Both the position numbers and the translations under genes were made by a program. The notes under the pieces were generated by a model. It saw only the letters and a program-made list of their open reading frames with translations, did not search any database and was not told the origin of the DNA. Shown piece after piece: positions 1 through 13,390 of a stretch of 64,000 nt of DNA. The stretch is taken from assembly GCA_028023455.1 (NCBI GenBank), contig JAQFVV010007277.1:51742-115741 (forward strand), read 5' to 3'. Each line of letters starts with the position of its first letter. Position 1 is the first letter of the stretch. The DNA comes from Epiperipatus broadwayi. Taxonomy: Eukaryota > Onychophora > Udeonychophora > Euonychophora > Peripatidae.

Positions 1-1
1 A

Positions 2-99
2 CATTGGATTCCACCTTTAGAAAATTGGGATTCAAATCATGGGTTACCTTATGGCTGGGAGACTGCGATAGATCGAAGTGGGAAGCTCTACTTTATCAA
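2..99 (+). CDS. Partial host exon encoding the first half of a WW domain
   Basis: Reading from base 2 gives an open frame with LPYGWETAIDRSGKLYFI near its end. This is the first strand, turn and second strand of a WW domain: the Leu-Pro start, the first signature Trp, and the Tyr-Phe pair. WW domains bind proline-rich ligands. The exon ends after AA at 98-99 at a GTAAGC donor (100-105). A T or C from the next exon would complete Asn, giving the usual YFINH of WW domains, so the phase 2 splice fits the family. Upstream residues (PPLENWDSNH) resemble linkers of WW-containing scaffold proteins such as the MAGI or STXBP4 type, but I cannot assign a family. The 5' end lies outside the window, and no exon completing the second half was found on the plus strand. 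Confidence 0.72.
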
Positions 100-105
100 G
101 TAAGC
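100..105 (+). other. 5' splice donor of the WW exon
   Basis: GTAAGC follows exon sequence ending TCAA. It is a near-consensus metazoan donor, and it falls exactly where the coding frame would otherwise meet an in-frame TAA (101-103). Confidence 0.65.
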
Positions 106-186
106 TTGTTTGTTAATAAATGATATGTCATTTAAAAATAGTAAGAGATTGTTTACAAAATATTTTAAAATTATTTAATAAAAATA

Positions 187-344
<158 letters not shown>

Positions 345-1200
345 TGATATTGTCAATAATGGTAGCATTGTTTCACAAAAGAAATTTATCATTATATATA
401 TATTGTGATGATCATATATACTGCGACCATATATATATATATATTTAACATTAAATAATATTAAATATTGTTTTTTTTTTGAATACTAGTAAAGGAATTA
501 AAACCAATGAAGAAAGGAATGTCTTAATTACTAATAATGAGATAAAGAGAGGGAAGTGAATCGAACGAGATTCTTATCTTTTATCCTCCAAAGTTCAGAT
601 TGTTATAAAGAATAGAAATATTAAGGTTAGAAATATTGAAATCATATGTTTAGTTTAAGGTCAAAAATGAGAAAGGAAATATAAACGAAATAAGAACTTA
701 ATGATTTAAAAAGCGGTAGTTGGAGAGTTTTAATAAAATATAAGTAAAATTTAGAATACGACAAAAGATAAAGATCTGTTCTTAAAATTACATATTTTGA
801 CAAAATGAAATGCATATGTGAATGTATGTATAAAGAGATAAAGTTTATTGCATGTCAAAATGAAAAAAAATTTATTAAAAAAAAAAAGAAAATAATTGAT
901 AAATAAGTGGAAAACATTATGCTATAAAATTGTATGAAATTAAAAGTAATTTTGTATAAGTTGTTGAAAGCATTTTAAAGTTAAAGATGTGAAAGAAAAC
1001 TAAGCAAGAGATCAAGATAAGAAATAAATTTTGAAAAAAATAAAAGACATTAATTAATTAATTCTGGAGACTTTGATGAGAGCACTGGTCTTGAGAGAAA
1101 GGAGAGCTTAGAACGTAGTGAAAAGCAGACATGATTTTTTTTTAAAGTTGCAAAAAAAAAAAGGAAAGCTGAGTAAAGGACCTTGACATAGAATACTGAG
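345..1200. other. AT-rich intron-like DNA, no gene seen
   Basis: There are short TA runs at 396-444 and poly-A/T runs, with no coding-like frame. From about 1060 the composition becomes slightly richer in G and C, leading into the SINE-like segment. Confidence 0.6.
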
Positions 1201-1235
1201 AAACTGAATGAATATGAAAGTAATATACAACACAA

Positions 1236-1520
1236 GTGAATCTTCAAGGATGTGTGGTTAAGAGCCATCACTGTCGCTGGTCGATTCAAACCCACCGTTC
1301 TTGTATGGTCACCTTGCCATGTAACAACTGCCAGTGTCGCACCTGTCTGATGATCCGCCTGCCATGCCCTTGATATCCTAGTATGGAAAAGTCACTATGT
1401 ATAGAAGAAGAGATTCCACAAACCAAAATCAAAGCCTAAGAATGGCCATCTCTACTAAAGAAGTGAGAAATTTCACATGACGATCAGCAGGACACTAATT
1501 CACGTCGGAGAAGAAGAAAA
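1236..1520 (+). repeat. Possible tRNA-derived SINE relic
   Basis: This segment is richer in GC than its surroundings. TGTGTGGTTAAGA (1251-1263) resembles a pol III A box and GGTCGATTCAAACCC (1279-1293) a B box. The order and orientation suit a tRNA-derived SINE head, although the spacing is somewhat short. The A-box-like motif resembles the head of tRNA-derived SINEs known from molluscs. No clear target duplication or 3' tail was identified, so the right limit is approximate. The 81-residue minus frame over 1050-1295 shows no domain and is taken as spurious. Confidence 0.35.
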
Positions 1521-4495
1521 CCTAGGTAAAGTAAATAACATACCAATATATAACATGTGTGCACATACCCTTAATAGTGAAGGCAATTGCAATTCCAGAT
1601 ATTAATCAGATATACATTAATTAGACTCTTTATCATACTTGGAATGAACGACTCTAAATGGATAATTTATTTTAATAGATTACAGACATTTATAGGATTT
1701 AACCCATACATTTAATTGTATTATATTTAAATGATTTTTATTGTATGTAAATATTTGATGTAATTTCCTTTTTTTTTGTTGATTTTTTATTATTATAGTA
1801 AATGTTTCATTAATTATTTTATCTGTTTCGTCTCGTTTCTTCGCCATTCTAAATAGTATAATATACCCAGAGGGGTTTTTGTTATAATTATTATTCCATT
1901 TGAGCACTAAGTAACATGTGAAAATAGTTATACGGTATTACTGATTCCATTAAATTTATAATATAACCAAGCACTGTAATTCTTTAATAATTACAGCAGT
2001 TGAGAGACGTTTGTTCGGGAAAAATAATCTTGTGGCAATATCCGTATTATCACAGGTTCGATCATGTATGGATATAAATTTGTTTATGTCTATGTGTTCT
2101 CTTTGTTTGCAGAAATGGAAGGTGGATGATTTGAATTTAAGAACACTTCTATATAACAATAAATGGTCACACACCATGCATTTTATTTATAATTATATTT
2201 TTTATTCGCTACTTTGTTACAATATATATATATTTGTAGTACAATATATTAAATTATGGAAAAGCTTGCTTATAGCTATTAGCATGCTCATTATATTATA
2301 TTTGTAGTACAAGCTTATTAAATTAAGTGATGTACGACTTGATTTTCTTACTATATATATATATATAATATTATTTTTGAATATAAACCATGTATTATTT
2401 TACATTACAATCCAATATTTCAATGTATTTTATAGAGCATGATGAATGTAAACTTATAACAACAATTGTATAATATGGAGCTTGAGAAAAAAAATTCAAG
2501 CAATAATTTTTAGTTTTTATGCACATTTACAAATATTTTTAATTCTTGAGTGTAAACCAGAATATCTAAATAATATGCAGAATCCCAGAATTCTCCTTTC
2601 ACTGCACATAAGTCCATGATAGACAACACATTGGAAATATAAATCCTAAAATGAAATATTAATTATTATTTTAACTGAATGAGTATTTATATTGTACTAC
2701 AAGATACTTGCCCTTAATAATTATTACTTGTGACTTATAGACTATAAATTGAGATATCTAATTAAATAAATAGATGAATTGGTATATGTGAATTAAAATG
2801 ACTTAATAGAAATTTATAAGTTGAAATGGGAGTAAATAATGAATAAAATAATGATTTTATATAGATAAATGTAATTAATTAAATATAAACATTAAATAAT
2901 AAACAACAAATAAATATAAATATTTACATAATTCACAATTTAATTAATGCATGTTTTCTATTACTTTGATGACAATTTAATTAAAATAATTGTTTTGGTT
3001 AAATAAATATATGGGAGGGGGGTATATCATAACCCTTACACATACATATTCACTTCAGGTCAAAAATATGCATATTGATTTATAATTTTTAATTATTCAT
3101 CACTTAAATTATTTATTGTGTGTGGTATGTAACTTTTTAACATGTTATAACATATTATTTATAAAGTTGGCAAAGACATTATTATAAATTATAAAATATT
3201 CATGTATCAAGTATATTTACATATGCATTGCAAGTTAGAATATTCTTCCTGATATCTGTATTTTTATACCATAACTGTAAATAAAATATTAGAATCAAAT
3301 GTGTAAACAATTATCTTTATTACATTAAATTTCATAAAATAATTAATTGTGTATTAATAGATATTATTTTTTAATATCAATTATAATTCAATGTTACATT
3401 TTTAAAAGTTTTAACAATAAAAATATATCTAGCCCACTTTCAATATCATACATATTTTATTAATTTGAAAGTAAAATTGATATTCAATAATCTTTTAATA
3501 TAATTAAAATATACATCAGTATAATTAAGATATAAGTCATTTAAGAAGTTTTTTAAAATTATATTATTCTTTTTTATTATTATTTTGAATTTGACAAAAT
3601 CATTTCAACAATATATTTTTTTCTTAAAAGCACCTGTTCATAATGCATAGAATAGTCAAAACATTTTACCCTTATTGTTAAAGTTCTTTTATTGTTGACA
3701 ATTTAATTTATACAATGATGCTCTTTGATCATTATACCCAATAGTCCATAAATGAGTATCGATATTACCAATTAGTAACTAGAATTTATATTTAAATTTC
3801 CAATTCTTCTTTCATTATGCTGAAGGTTAGACATTTGTAATATAACTGAACAAAAGAGATCCTTGAAACTTCTTGATTATTTTTCGTTCTTTTGAAATAC
3901 AGTCAAGGAAGAAAGAAGAAATATTTACCTCATCTCCCTGATGCTTATATTTTAACGCATCATCAGGTTGATGAATTTCAAATAAATAAAAATACATTGA
4001 ATCTCATATAAAAAAGAAAAATAATCCAAATTGACTGATTTTTTTTTCTTTTTCACTATTTTATATTCCATGTGATTTTTTAAAAAAATCTATAGTTAGG
4101 AATCCTAGAGAATGTTATTTAATATATTATTTTTTATATTATTATTAAATTTAAAAACAACAATATATAATTACTATTAATATATTATCATGACTTTTTT
4201 AATAACTTTATTAATTGACTGCTATGCAATTGTTGGTATGTGCTCATGTTTCAACTGATATCTTACCACATACAGTTACAGAGGTTCCACAATCAATATT
4301 CTTGAGGAAGAGTATTATGTTGATATATATTATTATTGTATAATCATGTTTGCATTGGGTTTTGATAATATGCTCTGACTAAAAAGATTAATAAACTAAT
4401 AAATTGATTTTTTATTGATTTTTGTTTCTTATTAGTTTTATTTAATTTAGTAATTATTTATTTCTTTCAATAATGTATTAGAATAAAGTTGTTTA
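1521..4495. other. AT-rich DNA without a recognisable gene
   Basis: This stretch contains two copies of a short motif (TTTGTAGTACAA at about 2234 and 2303) and many A/T runs. Open frames at 1956-2307 are short, overlap on both strands and show no domain. Minus strand 3918-3975 has a short coding-like run followed by a GTAAAT, too short to call an exon. Confidence 0.5.
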
Positions 4496-4499
4496 TGTC

Positions 4500-4750
4500 A
4501 ATATATATATATATATATTATAATAAAAATAATTTAAATTTATTATTTTTATTATAATTTATTATAATATATATATATATATATATAAAGACAGAGGGAC
4601 AGAAAAAAACAAAGAGATTTAATAATTAATGTTCATATTATAAACAGAAAACCAAGCAGAAATTAATCTTGTCTGCCTTACCTTCAGCACATTGCTCTCA
4701 CACAAGGTCAGGATGACTACTACCAGGATTATCACACATGGGGTTGTATC

Positions 4751-4791
<41 letters not shown>

Positions 4792-4792
4792 G

Positions 4793-4832
<40 letters not shown>
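4500..4832. repeat. (TA)n tracts flanking a small AT-rich palindrome
   Basis: Bases 4516-4560 form a nearly perfect inverted repeat (ATAATAAAAATAATTT and its complement), bordered on both sides by TA runs. Two further TA tracts lie at 4753-4789 and 4796-4832. Confidence 0.7.
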
Positions 4833-4836
<4 letters not shown>

Positions 4837-7800
4837 AAATTTATTGAGCTCTATATACACATATTGTCAAAAATGATAATTATAAAATAATAATTGCCTA
4901 ACACATTTGGGGAGGCCAAATTGTATCTGTAATTAAAACAATAAATAAATATAGAAATACAGAGAAGACAATCACTAATGTAATTCAGAATCAAAGGGAT
5001 TTTTCTTGAATCCAAACTACATACAATAAATAAAGATTTTAAATAATGATAATAAACCATAAATAAATGCATGTTTATTTTTCTTATACTCTAATTAAAT
5101 ATTTCCATATGCGTACATAGAATATGTGATACTAATTTCTCCAGGGATGTAATGACTGCATTGCTTTTCTAAATGATTAAATGATTACTTAAATCTTTCA
5201 GGATACTTGAAACTAATAATATAAGTTATCAAAGTTCCATTTAATACATAATCAATAAAGAAGGGGTAAGTGGTATAATCTTAAAAACGACAAGTTTAAT
5301 TAATAAATAAATTCATATTTTATTTAGATTAATAGGAATAAAAACATAAAGTAACAATGTTGTTAATTTAGAATCTAATTGGTCATATTTATTATTTTTA
5401 TATTTTTACAAACATCATCAAATGATTTCAATATTTCCAAATGTAGATGCACTATTCCCAGATATATTGTTTATTTGCTATATCTGATTTTATATAAATA
5501 ACGTTATACTTTATTAAGCATAAAATTGCTTAGGGCTAAATAAAATTTCAAATATATCATGAATAATTTTTTACAGGTTTGTGAAGTTAAAATAAATATT
5601 ATTTGTTTGATTAAACTTCTAATATATTTATAAGAATATAATCTTCAAAATACTATAGCAGTAATTCCATACATTATGCCAATTTATCAAATAACTTCAG
5701 TATAATAATATTCATATAAATGTACTCATACTTAATCTACAATAAATTAAAGAAATGTTTCATCTCTTAAAAAATACATATATGATATAAATATATCAAC
5801 TAACATAAACAGAAAATGTCATTTATTTTAGTTCAGACATCCATCATCTCTAATATCTCTATAAAAAATAAATATGATGATAACAAAATGCTCTTCACCT
5901 TTGAAAACATATTATAATGAACTAAAAACATAAGTTATAATATATTATAAAATTTTAAATCTATATAATCTTTGTTAAATTAAATTCCATTCATATGAAT
6001 TTAGATCATTTACACAAAATAAATATATTGTGTATGATATAGTTGTACAAGGATTAAATCATTTTATATACTTGATCTTCATAATCACATGCCCCTGGAG
6101 AGAATGCAGGATTGTACTTTCATAATAATAGTAATAAAATAAAATACATTTATTACATTAATTTAACATTTTTAAAATAATAATATTACATCAGTTTATA
6201 GGGGGGTTTTTTAAAGAAAAAAAAGTGTGTAGGTGATTTATATATATTTGTTTTACAGCAAAACACATGGGAAACTATGAAGATTGTATAAAAAGATCCA
6301 TTAGCAGGTAGAGGTGAAAATTTTAAAAGTTCTTTAGTCTATTGTTTGTTAGAGTTGTTTACAGGTAATTACAGTAATTTGATGAAATTGATTAGCACTT
6401 AAATAAATTTTGTAGCAGTTGATTTTAAATGTTTCTTCTTGGGGTATTTAGTAGACTATTTTAAATATATGACTTGAGGATGTTTTTTATCATGCCAGAT
6501 AAAAAATTAGCAGAGCACTAGAAAGATTTGTGAACTTCTAAACAAATTCAGATGTTATCCATTCATAATTTTAATTGCTTATATATAATGAAAATGTATA
6601 AATATCAGTAGAAGTAAGCAATAGAAGTAACTAAATAATAACATGTAGCAAGTGAAAGTGGACATTTTCACACACTTTTGCATGTCTTTATCACCTTTGA
6701 TTGGTCCAGGCATTTTAATGGAATTTTTTAAACATCATTTGATCTTCATGCATCACATAAATGAAGAGAAATACACCCGCTAGACATTAACATTTTCAAA
6801 TATAGAATTACTTTTAGATGCATGCTGAAAATAGAATACAAAATATTTATATTTAATAAAAAATAAATAATAATAAATAAACTATATGTAAAAAATTAAT
6901 AAGCATTTATCCATTAATTTAAATATCCATACTCTCATCCTATTACAATTATAATAACTAAATAATTATTAATATAGCACATTACAAAATTTTAATTTCT
7001 ATTGTATTCTTCACTTTATTATCATATTTTAGTTGTTCATATAAAAATATTTTAATGTAAAACAAAACATTAACTTTAAATAAATTAATTGTAAGTATTT
7101 TAAAGTAATTCTGCCCTTGAATAAATAAAAGTTGTTACATTAGATTTTTAACTATAAATATGGCAATATTAGGAAATCAAAATTTTGGATAAGTAAGTGT
7201 TAATACATTTTATTTAGGGATTAACTTTACATCATACAAACACTATTTTTTTAAAAAAAACACATATCTTTTCAAATTAGTACTGAAATTAAGCATTACA
7301 ATATATCTAAAATGTGTCACATCTACTTATTTTTTTACAAATATACAGATAAATCAACAGTTAATTAACTAACATTTGATGAATGCTTTATAATTTTATT
7401 GTTTTTTAATATTTTAGCTAAGTAAAACCACCTTTCAATTATCTTAAAATGGATAAATGGCTATCTGGATTAGTTAACAATGTTATTATCAGAAACATTG
7501 TGTAAACTTATGTAAAAATTCTCATTTATTTGATAACATTTTCAATTGTAATGTGTATACAACTCCAGGTAACAGAATGGGACTTAAAACAAACACCATT
7601 TGTAATGCAGATGTTATTTTTTTCTTTACCATAAGCTACATATAATAGCTACTGAAATAAATATATTTTGATGTATTAATAATAGGTACCTCAATACATT
7701 ATTAGAATGATGTTAGATGAATAGCATCTTTCAAAATTGATAATTCTGGAATAAGAACTAAAAATAATGTATTATCATAAAACTAAAATAAACTCATGTA

Positions 7801-8815
7801 ATCTAATAATCAAATTATATAACAAACAAATAATATATGTTAGAATGAGTGCTAAAATGTAAAAACAGTTGTTTTTGTGACAACCAATAAAGAAAATGAT
7901 GAAAATTGATCTTTATTAACAGACCATGAAAATATAAAAAAAGGCTCCAAGATAAAATCATGCATATTCACTTTATATAAATTTTAGCTTTACCATGTTT
8001 AGTTATGCAATATTAATTCACTTTTATCTTAGTAAATAGAATTAAATACACTTAATATTATGGTTATTAATAACATATTTTAATGGAATGATGATATTAA
8101 ATTACACTTTCAAAATAATAAATTCTACCCTACATAGATAATAATTAATATGTTATTCTTTTTATAATATTTAGCAAATATAATTACATAAATGATGATA
8201 TTTCCAAATCTTTTCCTCATAGAAATTAATCATTTTTGCTGGCAAAACAGCCATATTGAATATAAAAAATTATGTTAAACCACAAATTTTATCATAACTT
8301 AAGTTTGTATTATTCAAAAATGATATAATATATATTGTTTGAAACATAAAACACCAAAGAATATAATTAAGCTGAAAAATTATAATCTTTGATATTCAAA
8401 GTAATAAAAGTTAATATTTCTAATAATTATTTTCATATTATTTCATAAATTCAAAATTACCATGCATAAATTTTAAATTTATAATTTTGTTAGTAGGTTA
8501 GTTGCATTCATCATTAAATTTCTGATAAATTAGTATATAATAATATTTACCTAAGGTAATCCATCACTTGAACACTTTGTAGAATAAAGTTTCCATACAG
8601 GGGGTTGCAATTAATAAGTCATCCCTAATAACATCCCTTGCAACAAGTAGTTAATATTGATTAATAATTAGTATAATTTGAATCTTATAATAAAGGACTT
8701 CAATAAAGTTTATAATTTATTACAAATTACTATGAAAATAGTCATTATATATAAATTAAAATAATAAAATAAAATAAGAAGGGAATGAAATACTAAATCC
8801 ATTATAGAGTTAATC
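4833..8815. other. AT-rich DNA, nothing recognised
   Basis: About 4 kb of low-complexity AT-rich sequence with frequent stops in all frames. The short frames present, such as minus 4851-5072, have no domain or biased codon use. Segments at 6650-6780 and 8575-8650 have slightly higher GC but I cannot assign them. Confidence 0.5.
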
Positions 8816-9068
8816 TTGAGGTGTTTAAATTAGTAGTTTAAAGTCAGTGCAATGTAGTATTATTTTTCTATCTTTATAGATTTTGAGGGACCATATTGCC
8901 TCATGCTACTATGACCATAAATTTAGTAATTACTTCATCAAATGCCATCCCTTTTTACTGTTGATATGCAGCTTTGAAATTTACATTGCAGTAGTCTATA
9001 ATTGGCCTAAGTTTATATACTGGCAAAATCTTTACTTTTAGCATTTCCATATTTTTATTATTATTAAA

Positions 9069-9545
9069 ATGCAGACAAGACATTATAGAAAAAAATCTAA
9101 ATTGGGTCATAATATTGGCAAAATATGTTTATATTTGTCTCTTATCAGAAGAGAAGATGTCAGCAAATTCATATATTGGACATCTGGACCCAAGCCTGAT
9201 ATAAATTTACATAATCATGAGCTCTTGATAAGCATATATGTTAGTTTCAATAATAACTTTTTTTGTAAATTTTTTAGCAAACATCATCTCAATAACATTC
9301 ATTCAAAAAGCAGATCATTTAAATCTTGTATTTTTCCTGATGTAAATTTCAGGGCAATTCCAATTCCATTAAATATGAAAAAACTGAAAAACAAAAAAAA
9401 ATGCACTTTACTTGATCACAAAAATTACCATACAATTTTAAATTTTTATCATAGAAAAATGAAACTTACCTTTTCTGAAACTACAAAGAAAGATGGAAAA
9501 GGCCCTGTAAATAGCACATGCATAGAATGTGGAGATTTTCTGTAG
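9069..9545 (+). other. Unrecognised 158-codon open frame
   Basis: This is the longest open frame in the window outside the LINEs, running from an ATG at 9069 to a TAG at 9543. It is basic and Lys/Asn-rich, with no signal peptide, membrane segment or family I recognise. It ends with a CIECG motif. A frame of this length is uncommon in sequence this AT-rich. The opposite strand also contains protein-like snippets and an AAAAG/GTAAGT donor-like sequence near 9475, so the coding strand is uncertain. It may be a decayed gene, a transposon relic or chance. Confidence 0.22.
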
Positions 9546-11185
9546 TCTTAAACTGAATCTGGATTTTGACAACTTGAAAATTCAAGATTGCATTGAGTAA
9601 TTGTGACTACAAACAGGTTCAATATAAGCAATACCAACTAAAGCTGGGTGCTTTAAAATTTGCATTGAAAAGTGAATGTTGTTTTAACATTTAAATAATT
9701 AAAATTCAGAAAGCAATTTTATGACACAAGAACACACAAAAATAAGAGACCAAGCTTGAACTTATCTTTTGTTAATGTAAATTCTTTTAATGGATAATTA
9801 ATTAAATTGTTTTAAAAAGTAAAAAATACTCAAGTGCTGAAAATAATTCCACTGTTATAATTTCAGAAGTAAAACTGACATAATCAGTATGACAAACAGA
9901 ATGCCAACAACAACTACAATTTATAATAATATTTTAAAAGTGCTTTATTTATTCCTTAACAAAAATAGATAAAATAAATTAAGAGCCTGCAACTTGCATA
10001 TATAAAAATATGAGTAAGAAGTTTAAGAAGATATTAACTTAGGTAATATTAATGACTTCTAAATGTACATATTAGCTTAATAGTTAATTTAATGGTATGC
10101 ATAATATATCCTTTTTTAAAGTTTATAAATAAATAAAAAAATCATGTGTAATAGCTGTTTTGTTTTGTTTCATTTTTATTTTTTTAAATAACTCAAATTA
10201 TATTCATAACAAAAAGTTAAATGATGTACTTATTTGTACAAGAAAATAATATAAAAAATATATAACTTTTCTTTATCTTAAAATGTAACATAACAGCTTT
10301 TGAGAATTTTAATCAATCAGCTAATATTTTCTTAAAGTGTGTATTGAATTATCAAGATGTTGACAGCTTCCATTTGACATATTAGTGCCAATAAGTTGAT
10401 ATGCATATCTTTTATTTCTGTATTTAAAAGTGAAGTATTATTTGAATATCTCTTTTGGGAAAATATTTTATATTTTAATTATTATTTTATTTCTATTGTA
10501 TGTTAATGTAAGATTTTTTTGGTTTATATTATTTTATTATTGTCCATTGGTATACAGCTATTTTGAGCCATTAATTTTGAAAACAGAATGTCATCTCATT
10601 TTTTATCTTTAAAAAATTCGTAATTATGTTGATTATATTTTATTGGCATTCATTCTACTCTTAGAATGATAATAATAAAGTTTATATAATTTAATTATGC
10701 ACTTTAACATATAATTAACTTTCTCTTTACTAAATTTGTTTTTAAAAAGTACTTATTTTGACACATATAACAATTTTTTCTACCATTTTTTTTCTATAAT
10801 AATAATAGATTCCTTCCTTTCAAAAATAGATAAATTTCTAAAGATTTTGTTGGCATTTTACTAATTATGAGAATAATTATTAACAGGTTTTCGAAATGTT
10901 TTTAAATGAGATAATTTTTTAGACATTGTTATTATCTGATACAAAAACAAATTATACTCAATCTTTTTAAAACAATCATTATATATTAACCAATCACAAT
11001 TCTTTATTTATCATCTAATTAAATATGTAACAATTATAACTTAGTTTTTCTGTTATATTTTAATTGAAAGAAAAATGTTCCATAAATAATGAAACTTTTT
11101 GTGTGTGCAGGCTTATATATCAATTGTTGAATTATAAATAATTGGCCATTATTGTGAGTGCATGCACACATAATTTTCTATTATA
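9546..11185. other. AT-rich DNA without a recognisable gene
   Basis: There are only low-complexity A/T runs and short frames. The 60-codon frame at 10430-10612 is Phe/Tyr/Ile-rich, as expected from base composition. Confidence 0.5.
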
Positions 11186-11318
11186 TATATATATAATAAG
11201 ATAATATCCAGATAAATAGAAATAACATTTAACCTTTTTCATATTACCAAGAATCTATCAATTACTACTAATTGACAATCACTAAGACCTAACCAGTTAT
11301 TTTATTAAATCTATACTA

Positions 11319-11483
11319 GCTCTCTTGTTTGAGTTTTTGCTGAAGTAAAATGGATCCTTTTTAACTTCAAACCCATGTTCTTATATGGATTTAAACTCAA
11401 ACAGAAATCCATATAGAAACTTGGATTTGAAGTAAATAAGGATCCCTTTTATTTTAACAACAAAAACTCAAATAAAAGAGCAA
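11319..11483. mobile_element. Inner foldback 1
   Basis: Arms of about 80 bp meet with almost no loop near 11402. ATATGGATTT and AAATCCATAT pair at the centre, and TTTGAGTTTTTG near the left end pairs with CAAAAACTCAAA near the right end. It is non-coding. Confidence 0.7.
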
Positions 11484-11530
11484 TTATAGGTTTAAATAAA
11501 ATAATAGTTTTTACTTCACCTTTGATTAGT

Positions 11531-11851
11531 AATTAATTGTGCTTGCGCTTTATGCAAAAAAGTGAAGCTTGTCTAAATCTTACAAAGTTATATGGCTTAG
11601 CGCTTTCGGAGATCTTGAGTCTCCATAATCATAGCCTACTTTTAACTGAAGTTACATTGTGGTTTATGTAAAATTTTATGCAATTTTTTTTTTTTATAAT
11701 AACCATTTTCTGGAGATTGTAAAGCATGATTCTAAGTTAAAAGTAGGCTATAATTATGGAGATTCAAGATCTCCAAAAGCGCTAAGCCATATAACTTTGT
11801 AAGATTTAAACAAGCTTCACTTTTTTGCATAAAGTGCAAGCACAATTAATT
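11531..11851. mobile_element. Inner foldback 2 (MITE-like)
   Basis: Inverted arms of 117 bp (11531-11647 and 11735-11851) enclose an 87-bp loop. Both ends read AATTAATTGTGCTTGC or its complement, and conserved segments include GCTTAGCGCTTT. The arms differ at few positions, so the insertion is relatively young. It has no open frame. Confidence 0.8.
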
Positions 11852-12009
11852 ATAGGTTTAATAAAATAACTGGTTTGGTCTCAGTGATTATAAATTAGTA
11901 ATAATTGATATTTTTGATACATTAAAAAGATTAAAAGTTATTTCTGTTTACATTTATATTATCTTCTTATTTATATTCTTTATTATAATAATCTATGGAA
12001 TAAATAATT

Positions 12010-12010
<1 letters not shown>

Positions 12011-12050
<40 letters not shown>

Positions 12051-12150
12051 GAAAAATGTTTATTTTGTATAACTGCTGAATTTATTTTTCATATATATAT
12101 ATATATATATATATGAAAAATGTTTATTTTGTATAACTGCTGAATTTAAT
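12011..12150. repeat. (CA)n(TA)n tract and a 64-bp tandem duplication
   Basis: CA repeats at 12011-12032 run into TA repeats. The segment beginning GAAAAATGTTTATTTTG (12051-12086) recurs at 12115-12150, separated by a second TA tract, giving a period of 64 bp. Confidence 0.85.
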
Positions 12151-13310
12151 AAGGCAAAGAAAGTAATTAGTTGATTATTTAAAATGTTAGTATGGCTATA
12201 TTTTGGTTGCATAATGCTCATAATATCTTAAAATATATTACATTTTATTTCTTTATAAATATATATTATTGACATGAAAGACTGATTTCATTCAACATAC
12301 ATATATGCACTTATATTTACAATGTGTACATCAATATTTTTTCTGTGGAAGCAATCATTATAAGATATTCAATATTTTTTATGGAATTATTAATTAATAA
12401 TTAAGCACTGAATATACTTTTTCCAAAATAAATTTGCTGTTTTATAACAGAAATATAACACAAAAAATGATAGTAAACAGCCATAAACGTTGACATAACA
12501 TTGCACAACACATCACTGAGAAATTGCATTACTATTAAATGATAATTTATTTGCTTATGCTTATGTAAAATTAATTAACTATACATATCATGCATAAATA
12601 CTGACATATTTTTAGATATAAATAATTTTAAATGTAGGGGAATGAAGGTGCTTTTTTAATTTGATTTTTTTCCAAATTTTAACTTATATTGAATTTATAA
12701 TAAACTTGAGCTAACTTTTTTGGAATTGGTGTGTCATTTACATTTAAAGTTCTTTAAAATTATTTAAAAAATATTATTATATACCATATTTAATTTCTTT
12801 TAAGATTTTTTCTTAAATATTTTAGGTAAATTTTGGTATTTTCTAGCTTTAAAAGATATATACATAAAATGATTTTAGAACTAGGAATAAAAAGAAATAA
12901 AATCTGTTAGATCAATATTGTTCCTCAGATTATTTTTGGTGTCTATTTTTGCATATGTTCAAAAAATCAAATTAAAGCTGATAAACTTAATTATGATATT
13001 TTGCTATTCAGGATTTTTTTTCTTTCAAAATAAAATTGATTTAGATAAGACATTTTCTTTTATTAAAAAATAAAAAATAAATCCTGGATTTAGGTTTTTA
13101 AAGATTTTTGTTATTGATTTATTTCTGTATTTTATATAACAGACTTAGTTTTTTTTTTTTTAAGTTGGGATACATCTTTAAATATATGGTTAATTTTAAC
13201 TAAATAATTATATAGAGAGTGTGTCTTATAAGAATAACGTTGTAAAAGAAAATAATTAATATATCAAAACAAAAATATATTCTATAAATTTTATTCAACC
13301 TGTCAATCAT
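12151..13310. other. AT-rich DNA, nothing recognised
   Basis: No open frame above background and no repeat structure seen by eye. Confidence 0.5.
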
Positions 13311-13316
13311 TATTAT

Positions 13317-13390
13317 CAATATATATATATATATATATATATCATTCGATGTATGTATTTTTAAAGCAATATATATATATATATATATAT
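13317..13390. repeat. Two (TA)n tracts
   Basis: TA runs lie at 13317-13341 and 13370-13390. The second abuts the PLE fragment, which begins directly at its end. Confidence 0.85.

Larger units (their letters stand above)
11190..11976. mobile_element. Compound foldback element with two nested foldbacks
   Basis: Bases 11190-11315 and 11851-11976 are diverged inverted repeats of about 126 bp; ACCAGTTATTTTATTAAA on the left matches TTTAATAAAATAACTGGT on the right. Between them lie two further inverted-repeat units (11319-11483 and 11531-11851). A partial extra copy of the arm motif (TATAGGTTTAAATAAAATAA) sits at about 11485-11510, between the two inner units. No coding sequence is present, as expected of non-autonomous foldback or MITE-type DNA elements. 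The outer arms are more diverged than those of the inner unit at 11531, so they appear older. Confidence 0.75.

Noticed and set aside
1255-1375. Second half of the WW domain following an AG at 1264
   Set aside because: The frame after it lacks the Thr-Thr, second Trp/Tyr and Pro pattern and is better explained as SINE-like sequence.
3918-3975. Small minus-strand exon (HQPDDALKYKHQGDE followed by GTAAAT)
   Set aside because: Too short, stop codons close upstream, and no acceptor or domain support.
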